A stretch of 64,000 bases of DNA from JBMNMU01 sp050953505 (GCA_050953505.1 JBMNMU010000001.1:372001-436000), one strand, 5' to 3'. Numbered from the stretch's first letter, positions 52,808 through 61,267 are shown. The notes: generated by a model from the sequence alone, not told the origin. Numbers and translations: made by a program.

Positions 52808-54142
52808 ATGAAAAAAATTTACCTAATAGGAATTGGCATGGGCAATATAGAAACCCTTTCCCTTGGTGCCATGAAGGCCATTGAGGGAAGTAGCCTGCTT
52901 ATAGGTGCAAAGCGCATGGTAGAAACCTTTCCGGACTTTGAAGGACAGAAGCATTATGCAATTGCCCCGGAAACTATATTTGATTGTATCCTAGAATACA
53001 TTGAAATGCAGCCGGCAAGCCTAGATGCTAGTTTTGGGATAGAGCCTGCAACCTTATCCAAGGAATCTGAAACCGCTCAAGGCAACCAGATTATTTCTGT
53101 GGTCTTTTCAGGTGATACGGGGTTTTTCAGTGGTGCGAAAAAGCTGAATAGATTACTTGAGGAAAAAAGGCAGGAACTTCAAAAGCTTGCGCAATACACC
53201 ATAGAATTTATCCCTGGCATTAGCTCCCTTCAGTATCTAGCTGCCAAATTGAAGCTCCCTTGGGAGGATACAAAGATCATAAGCCTTCACGGAAGAGAAG
53301 ATAATATCTTAGGTGCGGTGCTAAATCATGAAAAGACCTTCTTTCTTACAGGAGGCAACTCCTCTGTACAGCAAATTTGTCAATCACTAGTTGACGGAGG
53401 CTTAGGAGAAGTCACAGTTCATGTAGGAGAAAGGTTATCCTATCCCGAGGAACGGATTTTAATGAATAAAGCTGGGGACTTAGCTAAGATGGAATTTGAT
53501 TCTCTCAGCGTCATGCTGGTGGAAAATAAAAAACTCTTAAAACGGAGATATTCTACCCACGGACTAGAAGATGGCCTGTTTATCCGCAGCAAAGTACCTA
53601 TGACGAAAAGTGAAGTCAGAAGCGTTTCTTTATCAAAGATGAGACTGAGACCTGAAGATATCATATACGATATAGGGGCAGGGACAGGGGCTGTTGCTAT
53701 GGACATGGCATTTCAAGCTTATAAGGGTTGTGTGTATGCAATAGAAATAAATGAAGAGGCTATCAAGCTAATAGAGAAAAATAGAGAACAATTAGGTGCT
53801 TGGAACGTAAAGGTGATACATGGAGAAGCCCCCTTGGCATTACAAGATCTTCCCATTCCGGATCGCGCTTTCATAGGGGGCTCAAAGGGAAATCTTGATC
53901 AGATCATCAAACTCCTTGTGGAGAAAAATCCAAGAATTCGCGTGGTTATTAATGCTATCACTCTGGAAACTGTGAGTGAAGGGATTAGGTGCCTCGCTGA
54001 GTATGGCTTTGAAGAGGTTGATATTGTTCAGATTTCAGCTGCCCGCTCGAAGGAAGTAGGCAAATACCATATGATGGAAGGGCAGAATCCAGTATTCATT
54101 ATTAGTGGGCAAGGCGGAGGAAACAGAATACGGCAGGAATAA
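52808..54142 (+). CDS. cbiET: Fused cobalt-precorrin-7 C5-methyltransferase and cobalt-precorrin-6B C15-methyltransferase
   Basis: 444-aa CobL-type fusion. Residues 1 to about 235 are CbiE (MKKIYLIGIGMGNIETLSLG, VVFSGDTGFFSGAKKL, FIPGISSLQYLAAKL, KIISLHGREDN). Residues about 255-444 are CbiT, a decarboxylating methyltransferase with the SAM site YDIGAGTGAVAMDMA and DRAFIGGSKGNLDQI. The ribosome site AAAGGA is unusually far (about 13 bp) from the ATG, and a three-codon ATG AGT ATA TAA frame lies between. It is separated from hemL by 1010 bp and from cbiA by 717 bp, both repeat-filled. A weak TTTACA-N17-TTTTAT promoter is possible at 52740. Confidence 0.95.
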   Translation: MKKIYLIGIGMGNIETLSLGAMKAIEGSSLLIGAKRMVETFPDFEGQKHYAIAPETIFDCILEYIEMQPASLDASFGIEPATLSKESETAQGNQIISVVFSGDTGFFSGAKKLNRLLEEKRQELQKLAQYTIEFIPGISSLQYLAAKLKLPWEDTKIISLHGREDNILGAVLNHEKTFFLTGGNSSVQQICQSLVDGGLGEVTVHVGERLSYPEERILMNKAGDLAKMEFDSLSVMLVENKKLLKRRYSTHGLEDGLFIRSKVPMTKSEVRSVSLSKMRLRPEDIIYDIGAGTGAVAMDMAFQAYKGCVYAIEINEEAIKLIEKNREQLGAWNVKVIHGEAPLALQDLPIPDRAFIGGSKGNLDQIIKLLVEKNPRIRVVINAITLETVSEGIRCLAEYGFEEVDIVQISAARSKEVGKYHMMEGQNPVFIISGQGGGNRIRQE

Positions 54143-54168
54143 TGAAAGTTTAAATATGTTGTGTTTGT

Positions 54169-54600
54169 GAAAATTCCTACACTATCCATATTTTTAGTGA
54201 AAAAGTATGAAAAAAGAGCCAAAGTTCCTACAAAAAGAGCAAAGAGGCCAAGAGTGTAGGAACTATGGGGTGAAAATTCCTACACATTCCGTATTTTCAG
54301 TGAAAAAGTATGAAAAAAGAGCCAAAGTTCCTACAAAAAGAGCAAAGAGGCCAAGAGTGTAGGAACTATGGGGTGAAAATTCCTACACTTTCCATATTTT
54401 TAGTGAAAAAGTATGAAAAAAGAGCCAAAGTTCCTACAAAAAGAGCAAAGAGGCCAAGAGTGTAGGAACTATGGGGTGAAAATTCCTACACTTTCTATAT
54501 TTTTAGTGAAAAAGTATGAAAAAAGGGCTAAAGTTCCTACAAAAAGAGTCAAAGGGGTCAAAGTGTAGGAACCAAGGGGTGGAAATTCCTACACTTTCCG
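54169..54600 (+). repeat. 103-bp hairpin repeat array downstream of cbiET
   Basis: Four near-identical units start at 54169, 54272, 54375 and 54478, and a partial fifth at 54581, with an exact 103-bp period. Each holds GTTCCTACA and TGTAGGAAC (9-bp perfect arms, 22 bp apart) plus an AT hairpin with CATATTTTT and AAAAAGTATG arms (CGTATTTTC in the second unit, CTATATTTTT in the fourth). Units 1-3 differ at only a few bases; unit 4 is more diverged. Confidence 0.95.
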
Positions 54601-54723
54601 TATAATGAAGAACGAATTAAAGTATCATTAGGAAACAGGAGTCCTAAGGAGTACAGAAAGGATCTTGGATTGGCCGCTTAGGCAGTCCAAGAAAATGTCC
54701 GCACCCCCAACCCAGAAATGACA

Positions 54724-54763
54724 GTTCCTACAAATTTGAATTATAAGTGGGATTTGTAGGAAC
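54724..54763 (+). repeat. Isolated TTCCTAC hairpin before cbiA
   Basis: GTTCCTACAAAT and ATTTGTAGGAAC are perfect 12-bp arms with a 16-nt loop. It uses the same motif as the arrays but is unrelated to them outside it. Confidence 0.85.
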
Positions 54764-54859
54764 AAACCACAAAATTTACTACAATATTAACTCCAAGTCC
54801 CAAAAATGTAGGAAGGATAAATTTAAGATTAAACAGTTTACATAAGGCGGAGAAAATAG

Positions 54860-56293
54860 ATGAAAAAACATAACAGACCTAGAATTATGATTGCGGCAAC
54901 GGGAAGTGGAAGCGGAAAGACTTCCATTACCTGCGGCTTGCTACAGGCTCTTATCAATAAGGGAATCAAGCCCAGCTCTTTTAAATGTGGCCCAGATTAT
55001 ATCGATCCTATGTTTCATACTGAAGTATTGGGGGTTCAATCAAGAAATTTAGACCTTTTCTTTATGGAAGAAAATATCGCCAATTATTTACTATGTAAAA
55101 ATTCAAAGGACACTGATTTTGCAGTGATTGAGGGGGTAATGGGATATTATGACGGGCTAGCGGGGAATTCAATAAAATGTAGCTCCTACGATTTGGCAAG
55201 GGCAACGAAAACACCCGTTATTCTTATAGCAGATTGTAAAGGAATGTCCCTATCTGTAGCGGCCTTAGTAAAAGGGTTTTTGGAGTTTAAAAAGAACAGC
55301 AATATTCAGAGTGTTATTTTAAACCGCATCCCGCCTATGCTGTATCCTGACATAAAAGAGATCATTCAAGAAGAAGTGGGAGTCCAGGTTTTGGGATATT
55401 TACCTACGCTAAGGGATTGTGCTTTACAGAGTAGGCATTTGGGTTTGATTACTGCAGGAGAAATAGAAAACTTTAAGGAGATTATTACAGAGCTAGCGAA
55501 GCAAATCGCTTCTACTGTAGACCTTGATGGCATTCTTAAAATAGGGAGAAATGCACCCCCTGTTGGATATGAGTTTACTGGTGAGCTGGCAACCCTGAGT
55601 TCCATGTTGAATAGAAATAATCAGCATTTATGCAAGGATTCAGTAGTTGACTGCCCTAGGGAAACATCTAATGTTAAAATAGCAGTGGCTATGGATCAAG
55701 CTTTTTGCTTTTATTATCGAGATAATCTTGATCTTCTGGAAGAATTAGGGGCAGAAATTCTTCCATTTAGCCCATTAGTTGATGAAGCGTTGCCTGAGGG
55801 CACTCAAGGACTAATTTTAGGTGGCGGCTATCCGGAGTTGTATCTGAACCAGCTTTCTAAAAATAAGAAGATAATAATGAGCATTAGAAATGAAATAGAA
55901 AACGGAATGCCTTGTATTGCAGAATGCGGTGGTTTTATGTATCTAAATGAAGTGATAAAGGATGAAGATGGTGAACCTCATCAGATGGTAGGTGCTATAA
56001 AAGGAGAAAGCTTTCCTACGAACCGGCTAACACGATTTGGATACCTGACCTTACTAGCGAAAGAGGACAATATGCTTTGTGAGGCTGGAGAAGAGTTGAA
56101 AGGGCATGAATTTCATTACTGGGACAGCACTAATTGTGGCAACAGCTTTGAAGGGAAGAAGCCATTGCGAGAAAGATCGTGGGATTGTGTCCACGCATCA
56201 AAATCACTTTATGCCGGTTATCCCCATATCCATTTTTATTCAAATGTAAAGGCTGCAGAGCGTTTCATTAATAGCTGTAGGAGTAGGGGTTAG
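54860..56293 (+). CDS. cbiA: Cobyrinic acid a,c-diamide synthase CbiA
   Basis: Glutamine- and ATP-dependent amidation of the a and c side chains, 477 aa. The N-terminal P-loop is IAATGSGSGKTSITCGLLQ. FKCGPDYIDPMFH and EGVMGYYDGLAG are CbiA signatures. The glutaminase half has GLILGGGYPELYL and the nucleophile in CIAECGGFMYL. GGCGGAG precedes ATG. It comes after the hairpin arrays, 717 bp from cbiET. Confidence 0.97.
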   Translation: MKKHNRPRIMIAATGSGSGKTSITCGLLQALINKGIKPSSFKCGPDYIDPMFHTEVLGVQSRNLDLFFMEENIANYLLCKNSKDTDFAVIEGVMGYYDGLAGNSIKCSSYDLARATKTPVILIADCKGMSLSVAALVKGFLEFKKNSNIQSVILNRIPPMLYPDIKEIIQEEVGVQVLGYLPTLRDCALQSRHLGLITAGEIENFKEIITELAKQIASTVDLDGILKIGRNAPPVGYEFTGELATLSSMLNRNNQHLCKDSVVDCPRETSNVKIAVAMDQAFCFYYRDNLDLLEELGAEILPFSPLVDEALPEGTQGLILGGGYPELYLNQLSKNKKIIMSIRNEIENGMPCIAECGGFMYLNEVIKDEDGEPHQMVGAIKGESFPTNRLTRFGYLTLLAKEDNMLCEAGEELKGHEFHYWDSTNCGNSFEGKKPLRERSWDCVHASKSLYAGYPHIHFYSNVKAAERFINSCRSRG

Positions 56294-56430
56294 GGTTAAA
56301 AAGAAAATCGGATCAACATTGATAAGAATAAGAGAAAAAATTCGATAGTTGGGATCAAATCAACAAGAAAAACTTTGCAGATGACAGGTGAAAACCTGCT
56401 AGCAAAACATATTATAAGAGGAGTAAGAGG

Positions 56431-57579
56431 ATGAATGAAAAGGAATTATATGAACAGCTGGAAAAAATCCAGCATTTAAACCAGGAGGCCATGGAGGCTG
56501 CCACAGCGAGAGAAGAAAGCTTGGCAAAACCGCCCAAGAGCTTAGGCTGGTTAGAGGACGTGGCAATACGGTTGGCTGGTATTACCGGCAATATTCATAA
56601 TTACGCAGATAAATCCTGTATTGCGGTTATGAGCTCAGACAATGGAGTTGTAGTGGAAGGTGTTTCTTCTGCACCACAATCCGTAACCCTGTCACAGACC
56701 ATTAACATGACCAGAAGACTTACAGGCGTAGGAACTTTAGCAAAATATTTTAATGTGGATTTATTGATAACAGATGTTGGGATCAATGCAGATTTACCTA
56801 AAGAACTTCTGGCAGACCATCCTCTGGAACAACATAACGGGGAGCTTAGAGTTACAAATAAAATTGTAAATAGGAAGATTCGGAAAGAAACTTGGAATTT
56901 GGCAAAAGGGCCGGCCATGACAAGAGAAGAAGCTGTCACAGCAATTGGTATAGGTATAGAAATGGCAAGAAGCATAAAAGAAGGGGGCTACCATATTTTT
57001 GGTATCGGAGAAATGGGAATTGGCAATACCACTACCAGCTCGGCTATTCTTTCTGCATTGACAGGCCTTCCTGTGTCTGAAACCGTAGGAAAAGGAGGCG
57101 GGATTACTGACGCAAGTTATAATCATAAAAAGAAAATCATTGAAGAAGCACTCAAAAGAAATGACTTTGCTGGACAGCCGGATATAGATGTCATAGATGT
57201 TCTAGCCAAGGTGGGCGGATTTGACATTGCCGCAATGGCGGGAGCTTATCTGGGTGCTGCCATCTACAGGCTTCCTGTTGTAATAGATGGTTTTATATCA
57301 ATAATAGCAGCCCTTGTTGCTTTCAAACTAGCTCCTTTATCTTCAAAATATATGATTGCTTCTCATATTTCCAAGGAAATAGGCTACAACCATGCCTTGA
57401 ATAGTCTTGGACTGGTGCCCATGCTCAACCTTGACCTTCGTTTGGGAGAAGGAAGTGGCTGTCCATTGGCTTTCCAAATCATCCGCGGTGCGTGCACAAT
57501 CATAAATGATATGGCCACCTTTGAGGAAGCTAAAATCAATGACGATTATCTTGAAGAAATCAGAAAACTAGATTTTTAA
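56431..57579 (+). CDS. cobT: Nicotinate-nucleotide:dimethylbenzimidazole phosphoribosyltransferase CobT
   Basis: Activates the lower-ligand base as its alpha-riboside phosphate, 382 aa. EESLAKPPKSLGWLEDVAIRLA is the family start. FGIGEMGIGNTTTSSAILS and GKGGGITDASYNHKK are conserved, and the catalytic glutamate is in LRLGEGSGCPLAFQII. AGAGGAGTAAGAGG precedes ATG. Neither cobU nor cobS, its usual partners, is in the window. A bidirectional terminator follows and closes the cobalamin region. Confidence 0.95.
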   Translation: MNEKELYEQLEKIQHLNQEAMEAATAREESLAKPPKSLGWLEDVAIRLAGITGNIHNYADKSCIAVMSSDNGVVVEGVSSAPQSVTLSQTINMTRRLTGVGTLAKYFNVDLLITDVGINADLPKELLADHPLEQHNGELRVTNKIVNRKIRKETWNLAKGPAMTREEAVTAIGIGIEMARSIKEGGYHIFGIGEMGIGNTTTSSAILSALTGLPVSETVGKGGGITDASYNHKKKIIEEALKRNDFAGQPDIDVIDVLAKVGGFDIAAMAGAYLGAAIYRLPVVIDGFISIIAALVAFKLAPLSSKYMIASHISKEIGYNHALNSLGLVPMLNLDLRLGEGSGCPLAFQIIRGACTIINDMATFEEAKINDDYLEEIRKLDF

Positions 57580-57623
57580 CTGAGATTAAAATAGATTATT
57601 AACAAGAAATAGAATATAAAAAA

Positions 57624-57668
57624 GCACCTGCTCTCCACTGAAAAAAGAAGGGCAGGTGCATTAATTTT
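57624..57668. terminator. Bidirectional terminator between cobT and the anion transporter
   Basis: GCACCTGC and GCAGGTGC pair around about 20 nt. TTAATTTTT follows on the plus strand and TTTTTTATATT on the minus strand, serving both convergent genes. Confidence 0.85.
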
Positions 57669-57689
57669 TGCGTCTCTATTCCTTTATGT

Positions 57690-59078
57690 TTACAATAGTC
57701 CAATCAGTTTCCAGTACGGAATGAAAACTAATAGCATGAAGATAAGCCCAAGGATGGATCTCATAATATTATATTTCAAGAATTGCTTTGCGGAAGCAAG
57801 ACCCATACCGAAGATGATTAATACAGGAGCATACTGGTAAGGGAATACAACCTGATCCATGCTCACAATAAAGGCATATAACGCTGCAAGGGGGTTAACT
57901 CCCAAGGCAGTAGCCATTTCCGCAATAGGAACTGCGAAAGCGGAAAAAGCCGCTAATGGTGTAAGGGCAAAGTGGACTAGGTATGCAAGACCCCAAATTC
58001 CTCCGATAAAACGAGCGGATGATCCGGCAATGTATGGATATAGAGCATCTGCAATTAATTTCCCAACGCCTAAGCTATTAGATACAATGCCGATGCCCAG
58101 GCAACCTACCACGAAGAGAATAAAAGTAAAGTTTACATTTTTAATATCCTTTGGTTCCACCAGTTTTATACCAGGTAACATAAGGATGATTGCGGAATAA
58201 ACAAATAGCCAGCCAATACTAATTTTGTGCATAGAACTAGTAGCAGCTCCTATAATTAGAAGAACGCTAATAATTAATATCTTTGTTTCATCTTTTGACA
58301 TTTTTCCAAAGGAAGCCAGTTCTGTCTCAAAATAAGATTTAGCCTTAAGTTCTACATCGGGCTTAAAGAAGATTGCGATAATCAAAATAGAGCATATAGT
58401 ATAAAGGAGTTGTGGTATAAACATGTGACCGATGTATTGAGTCCAACCAGGGACAGCATACCCAGCACCTGCAATCATACCAAAAGGTACTAGGTTATTC
58501 ATGGTTCCTGTATACCACAATAAGGAAGGGCCTAGTGTAGATGCTAGGGCAGCCATACCAAGTGAAGATGCTGTTTTTCCGCCCATTTCCAATTCTAGAG
58601 CTTTGGCAATACCTACAGCTAGTGCTCCGAATAAAATTGCCTTGGCTGCAAGGTCTGCTATAACAAGGGAGACAATGGCACCTAAAATCATAAAGCCAAA
58701 TAGGATTGCATTGAATCTACCGCCAAATAATAAAATTAGCCGAAAGGCGATTCTTCGCAGAAATCCAGTCTTCTCTAAGGCAATGGTAAGAATGTAACCG
58801 CCCAGGATTAGCCATGGTACGTCGATACTCCAAGCGGCAAAGGCTATTTTGGGGTCTACCTTTAAGAATACGATGTATGTAACGGGCAGTGCTACTGCTA
58901 CAACAAAGAGGGGAACGACTTCAGTCGCAATAAGACAAATAGCAAAAACCGTTATAATGGCGAAACCTTTAATTGGAGAGGTGAATTCTCCAGAAACGGG
59001 AATGAACGCAACCAATATAGGAAGTAAAAAACTTACGATCCACTTGATTGTGTTACTCTTGTTTACTGAGTTTGACAT
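57690..59078 (-). CDS. DASS/SLC13 family anion permease
   Basis: Membrane transporter of about 462 aa in the divalent anion:sodium symporter group (dicarboxylates, sulfate or similar anions). It has about 11-12 hydrophobic helices. It opens with NTIKWIVSFLLPILVAFIP and ITVFAICLIATEVVPLFVVA. The first SNT-like region is near SSLGMAALASTLGPSLLWYTG, and AFAVPIAEMATALGVNPLA lies in the second half. The start at 59078 is preferred because AAGGAG lies 7 bp before it; the longer frame adds an isoleucine-rich stretch without a ribosome site. It is convergent with cobT. The substrate is not deducible. Confidence 0.85.
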   Translation of the reverse strand: MSNSVNKSNTIKWIVSFLLPILVAFIPVSGEFTSPIKGFAIITVFAICLIATEVVPLFVVAVALPVTYIVFLKVDPKIAFAAWSIDVPWLILGGYILTIALEKTGFLRRIAFRLILLFGGRFNAILFGFMILGAIVSLVIADLAAKAILFGALAVGIAKALELEMGGKTASSLGMAALASTLGPSLLWYTGTMNNLVPFGMIAGAGYAVPGWTQYIGHMFIPQLLYTICSILIIAIFFKPDVELKAKSYFETELASFGKMSKDETKILIISVLLIIGAATSSMHKISIGWLFVYSAIILMLPGIKLVEPKDIKNVNFTFILFVVGCLGIGIVSNSLGVGKLIADALYPYIAGSSARFIGGIWGLAYLVHFALTPLAAFSAFAVPIAEMATALGVNPLAALYAFIVSMDQVVFPYQYAPVLIIFGMGLASAKQFLKYNIMRSILGLIFMLLVFIPYWKLIGLL

Positions 59079-59415
59079 GACATTACTCCTTTTAAAAATT
59101 ATGATAATGATTAACATCGTTTAAATGTTAATTCACAAACTAGCTTTAGTATATCCTTGGAGTAGAAGCCTGTCCAATAGGGAAAGCGTATCGAAGCCAT
59201 ACGATATATCAATTGGAAAATGAGATATTTGGCATCATTCTTGAGTGGCGTCTTAGGGCAAAAGTAACGAATATAGAAGGTGAAATACACTTTTGATACA
59301 TAGATTTTCATGTGCTATTCCTGAGGCTAATTGCATATGATTAAATGAACCAAATGTATATGTAAATAATAACCATATCATCGTACTTATTAATATGTAA
59401 AGAGGAGAATTTGTA
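59079..59415. other. Intergenic region between divergent genes
   Basis: 337 bp without a gene. It holds a small inverted repeat CGTATCG/CATACG (59187-59203) and, on the plus strand at 59229-59244, TTTGGCATCATTCTTGA, which resembles a sigma-54 promoter but has GA in place of the -12 GC. The right end carries AGAGGAG for the next gene. Confidence 0.5.
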
Positions 59416-59988
59416 ATGGATAGAGAGGAATATAACACAAAGTATAGGGGCGGCTTGAATTATAGCCAATTGAATATCTTCAACGAAATGAGAATGCTTT
59501 GGGAGCAGCATATTTTTTGGACCAGATCTTTTATCATTAGCGCGGTGGATAACCTTGAGGATTTGGAATATGTCACAGCAAGGCTGCTTCGCAACCCTTC
59601 TGACTTTGCCGGTATACTCCAATATTATTATGGAAGGGAAAAGGCAATGAGATTTAAAACACTTTTAGAGGACCATCTAAAAATAGCTGCTGAAATAACA
59701 AACTTTGCAAAACAAGGGGACGCCAAAGCCGTTGAACAGTATTCAAAACTGTGGTATGCTAACGCAGATGATATTGCTGAATTTTTTTCAGAAATAAACC
59801 CTTACTGGGATGAAAGCCTCTGGAGGGATATGCTTTACGATCACCTTCGCATGGTTGAAAATGAACTAAATACCAGAATGAATAAAGACTATAAAGAAAA
59901 TGTAGCATCCTTTGATATGATGGAGGCTCAGGCCTTAAACATGGCAGATGTCATGGCATCTGGTCTTATTCAGCAGTTTAGGATTTAA
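59416..59988 (+). CDS. Uncharacterised helical protein with repeated E/D-x0-1-His motifs
   Basis: 190 aa, no signal peptide, predicted almost entirely helical, and not recognised by name. Three histidines sit beside acidic residues in similar helical contexts: LWEQHIFWTR, LLEDHLKIAAE and MLYDHLRMVENEL. That spacing suggests a metal-binding helical bundle of a hemerythrin-like kind, which is an inference only. Aromatic residues are frequent (YYYGREKAM, INPYWDESLW). AGAGGAG lies 8 bp before ATG. It precedes sfsA by 60 bp, on the same strand. Confidence 0.75.
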   Translation: MDREEYNTKYRGGLNYSQLNIFNEMRMLWEQHIFWTRSFIISAVDNLEDLEYVTARLLRNPSDFAGILQYYYGREKAMRFKTLLEDHLKIAAEITNFAKQGDAKAVEQYSKLWYANADDIAEFFSEINPYWDESLWRDMLYDHLRMVENELNTRMNKDYKENVASFDMMEAQALNMADVMASGLIQQFRI

Positions 59989-60048
59989 GGTGTAAATATG
60001 GGCAGGATGTTAACTGAAAAATTGTATCCGACCATTAATAGGTAAAAG

Positions 60049-60783
60049 ATGAAATATAATAAAATTGTAAGCGGAACTTTTCTATCAAGGCCCAATCGAT
60101 TTATTGCACATGTAAATATACAGGGCCATGATGAGGTAGTTCATGTAAAAAACACAGGCAGATGCAGAGAATTATTGCAGCCAGGAGCCAGGGTGTATTT
60201 GGAGGACTACCAAGAAAATCTTCGGAAAAGAAAAACTAGGTATTCCCTTGTTGCAGTAGAAAAAATATTGAATAACGGAAAAACACTCCTAGTAAACATG
60301 GACTCTCAGGCACCTAATAAAGTGGTTTCCGAGGGTCTTTCTTCAGGTGTTATAAAGCTTCCTGGATTTGAAGGAAAGCCTACCTATATTAAGCATGAAA
60401 AAATCTTTGGGGATTCCAGGTTTGACTTTTATTTGGAGGGCCTTCAGGAAAAAAGCCGTCAAGAATGTAAAGCCTTTATCGAGGTAAAGGGGGTTACATT
60501 AGAGGAGAAAGGTGTTGTAAAATTTCCTGACGCTCCAACACTTAGGGGCGTAAAGCATTTAGAAGAATTGCGCAAAGCAGTGAATCAAGGGTATATGGCT
60601 TATGTAATATTTGTCATACAAATGAAGGGTGTTTTTTATTTTAGTCCTAATGATGAAATGCACCCGCAATTCGGACAAGCACTAAGAGAGGCTGCAGCAA
60701 GCGGGGTTCATATACTAGCCTATGATTGTCAAGTGACAAAGGATGAAATGAAGGTTGCAGATCCTGTGGAGGTTAAGCTGTAA
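60049..60783 (+). CDS. sfsA: SfsA family protein (sugar fermentation stimulation / nuclease-like)
   Basis: 244-aa SfsA protein. GTFLSRPNRFIAHVNI is the N-terminal OB-like part. VKNTGRCRELLQPGARVYLED and the nuclease-like core (DSRFDFYLEG, CKAFIEVKGVTLEEKGVVKFPDA, with acidic and lysine residues in a PD-(D/E)XK-like order) are typical. The physiological role is unsettled. The ribosome site is weak (AATAGGTAAAAG). A terminator overlaps its 3' end. Confidence 0.93.
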   Translation: MKYNKIVSGTFLSRPNRFIAHVNIQGHDEVVHVKNTGRCRELLQPGARVYLEDYQENLRKRKTRYSLVAVEKILNNGKTLLVNMDSQAPNKVVSEGLSSGVIKLPGFEGKPTYIKHEKIFGDSRFDFYLEGLQEKSRQECKAFIEVKGVTLEEKGVVKFPDAPTLRGVKHLEELRKAVNQGYMAYVIFVIQMKGVFYFSPNDEMHPQFGQALREAAASGVHILAYDCQVTKDEMKVADPVEVKL

Positions 60784-60816
60784 ATTCTTATTGAATTATC
60801 AGCTCCTCTTTTTTTT
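60769..60816 (+). terminator. Intrinsic terminator of sfsA
   Basis: GAGG and AGCTG at the end of sfsA pair with CAGCT and CCTC, followed by TTTTTTTT. Confidence 0.8.
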
Positions 60817-61147
60817 ATGGCAGAATGCATTTACGGTGTATTGGTTGTTCTCAAAAAAGGCTCGTTTTTGCCTTATTAGAAAAGAATCCCTATTCGCTAA
60901 TCAGCAAAATGTTGACTGTTCTGAAATTAAACTTGTTTTCTTAACTTTTCTGTTCAAACAAATGTTTTGTTCAAATAAAAGCATTATAGATTAACTTTTG
61001 GGTTTATAAAATATTTGAGCTAATGTATAAATTCTGAAAAAGTAGCATTAGACTTTCTCTCACAATCAACATAGTAATAAAAAAGGTAGATTGATACAAT
61101 GTTATCAAAGATGCATCAAAAAAATATTTGTATGAGGAGGGAATCAT
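60817..61147 (+). promoter_or_regulatory. Regulatory region upstream of the reductive dehalogenase-like cassette
   Basis: 331 bp without a gene, AT-rich. TGTTCAAA and TTGTTCAAA repeat at about 60951 and 60966. TAATG/CATTA arms lie at 61021-61050. TTGATA-N6-TATCAA at 61091-61108 is followed by the palindrome GATGCATC. GAGGAGGG is the ribosome site of the 39-aa gene. No confident -35/-10 pair was found. Confidence 0.45.
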
Positions 61148-61267
61148 ATGTCAGAAGCATTAGTTACGCAGTACTGGATGTTTGGTGTAATGGGCGTAAT
61201 GATAGTATTTGGAGTTTTTGCAGCAATTGGCAGCATGAGAAAAGAGGGCGATAGTAAAAAAAGATAA
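61148..61267 (+). CDS. 39-aa single-span membrane peptide
   Basis: A short gene with a very strong ribosome site (GAGGAGGG, 6 bp before ATG). The peptide starts MSEALVTQYW, has one hydrophobic helix (about residues 11-29, MFGVMGVMIVFGVFAAIGS) and a charged basic tail (RKEGDSKKR). It is not recognised. It could be a small accessory subunit of the sodium symporter at the end of the cassette, or a reduced anchor analogous to RdhB, although RdhB normally has three helices. It lies 23 bp before the AhpD-like gene and is probably co-transcribed with it. Confidence 0.75.
   Translation: MSEALVTQYWMFGVMGVMIVFGVFAAIGSMRKEGDSKKR

Noticed and set aside
52200..54600. CRISPR-like appearance of repeated units
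   Set aside because: Units are contiguous 103-106 bp repeats with no unique spacers of constant length, and no cas genes are nearby.
18943..60826. 8-mer GGCAGAAT/ATTCTGCC recurring in several gaps (18943, 18973, 19021, 19067, 38548, 60819)
   Set aside because: About six occurrences against roughly two expected in 64 kb; only the cluster in the clpP leader is structurally meaningful.
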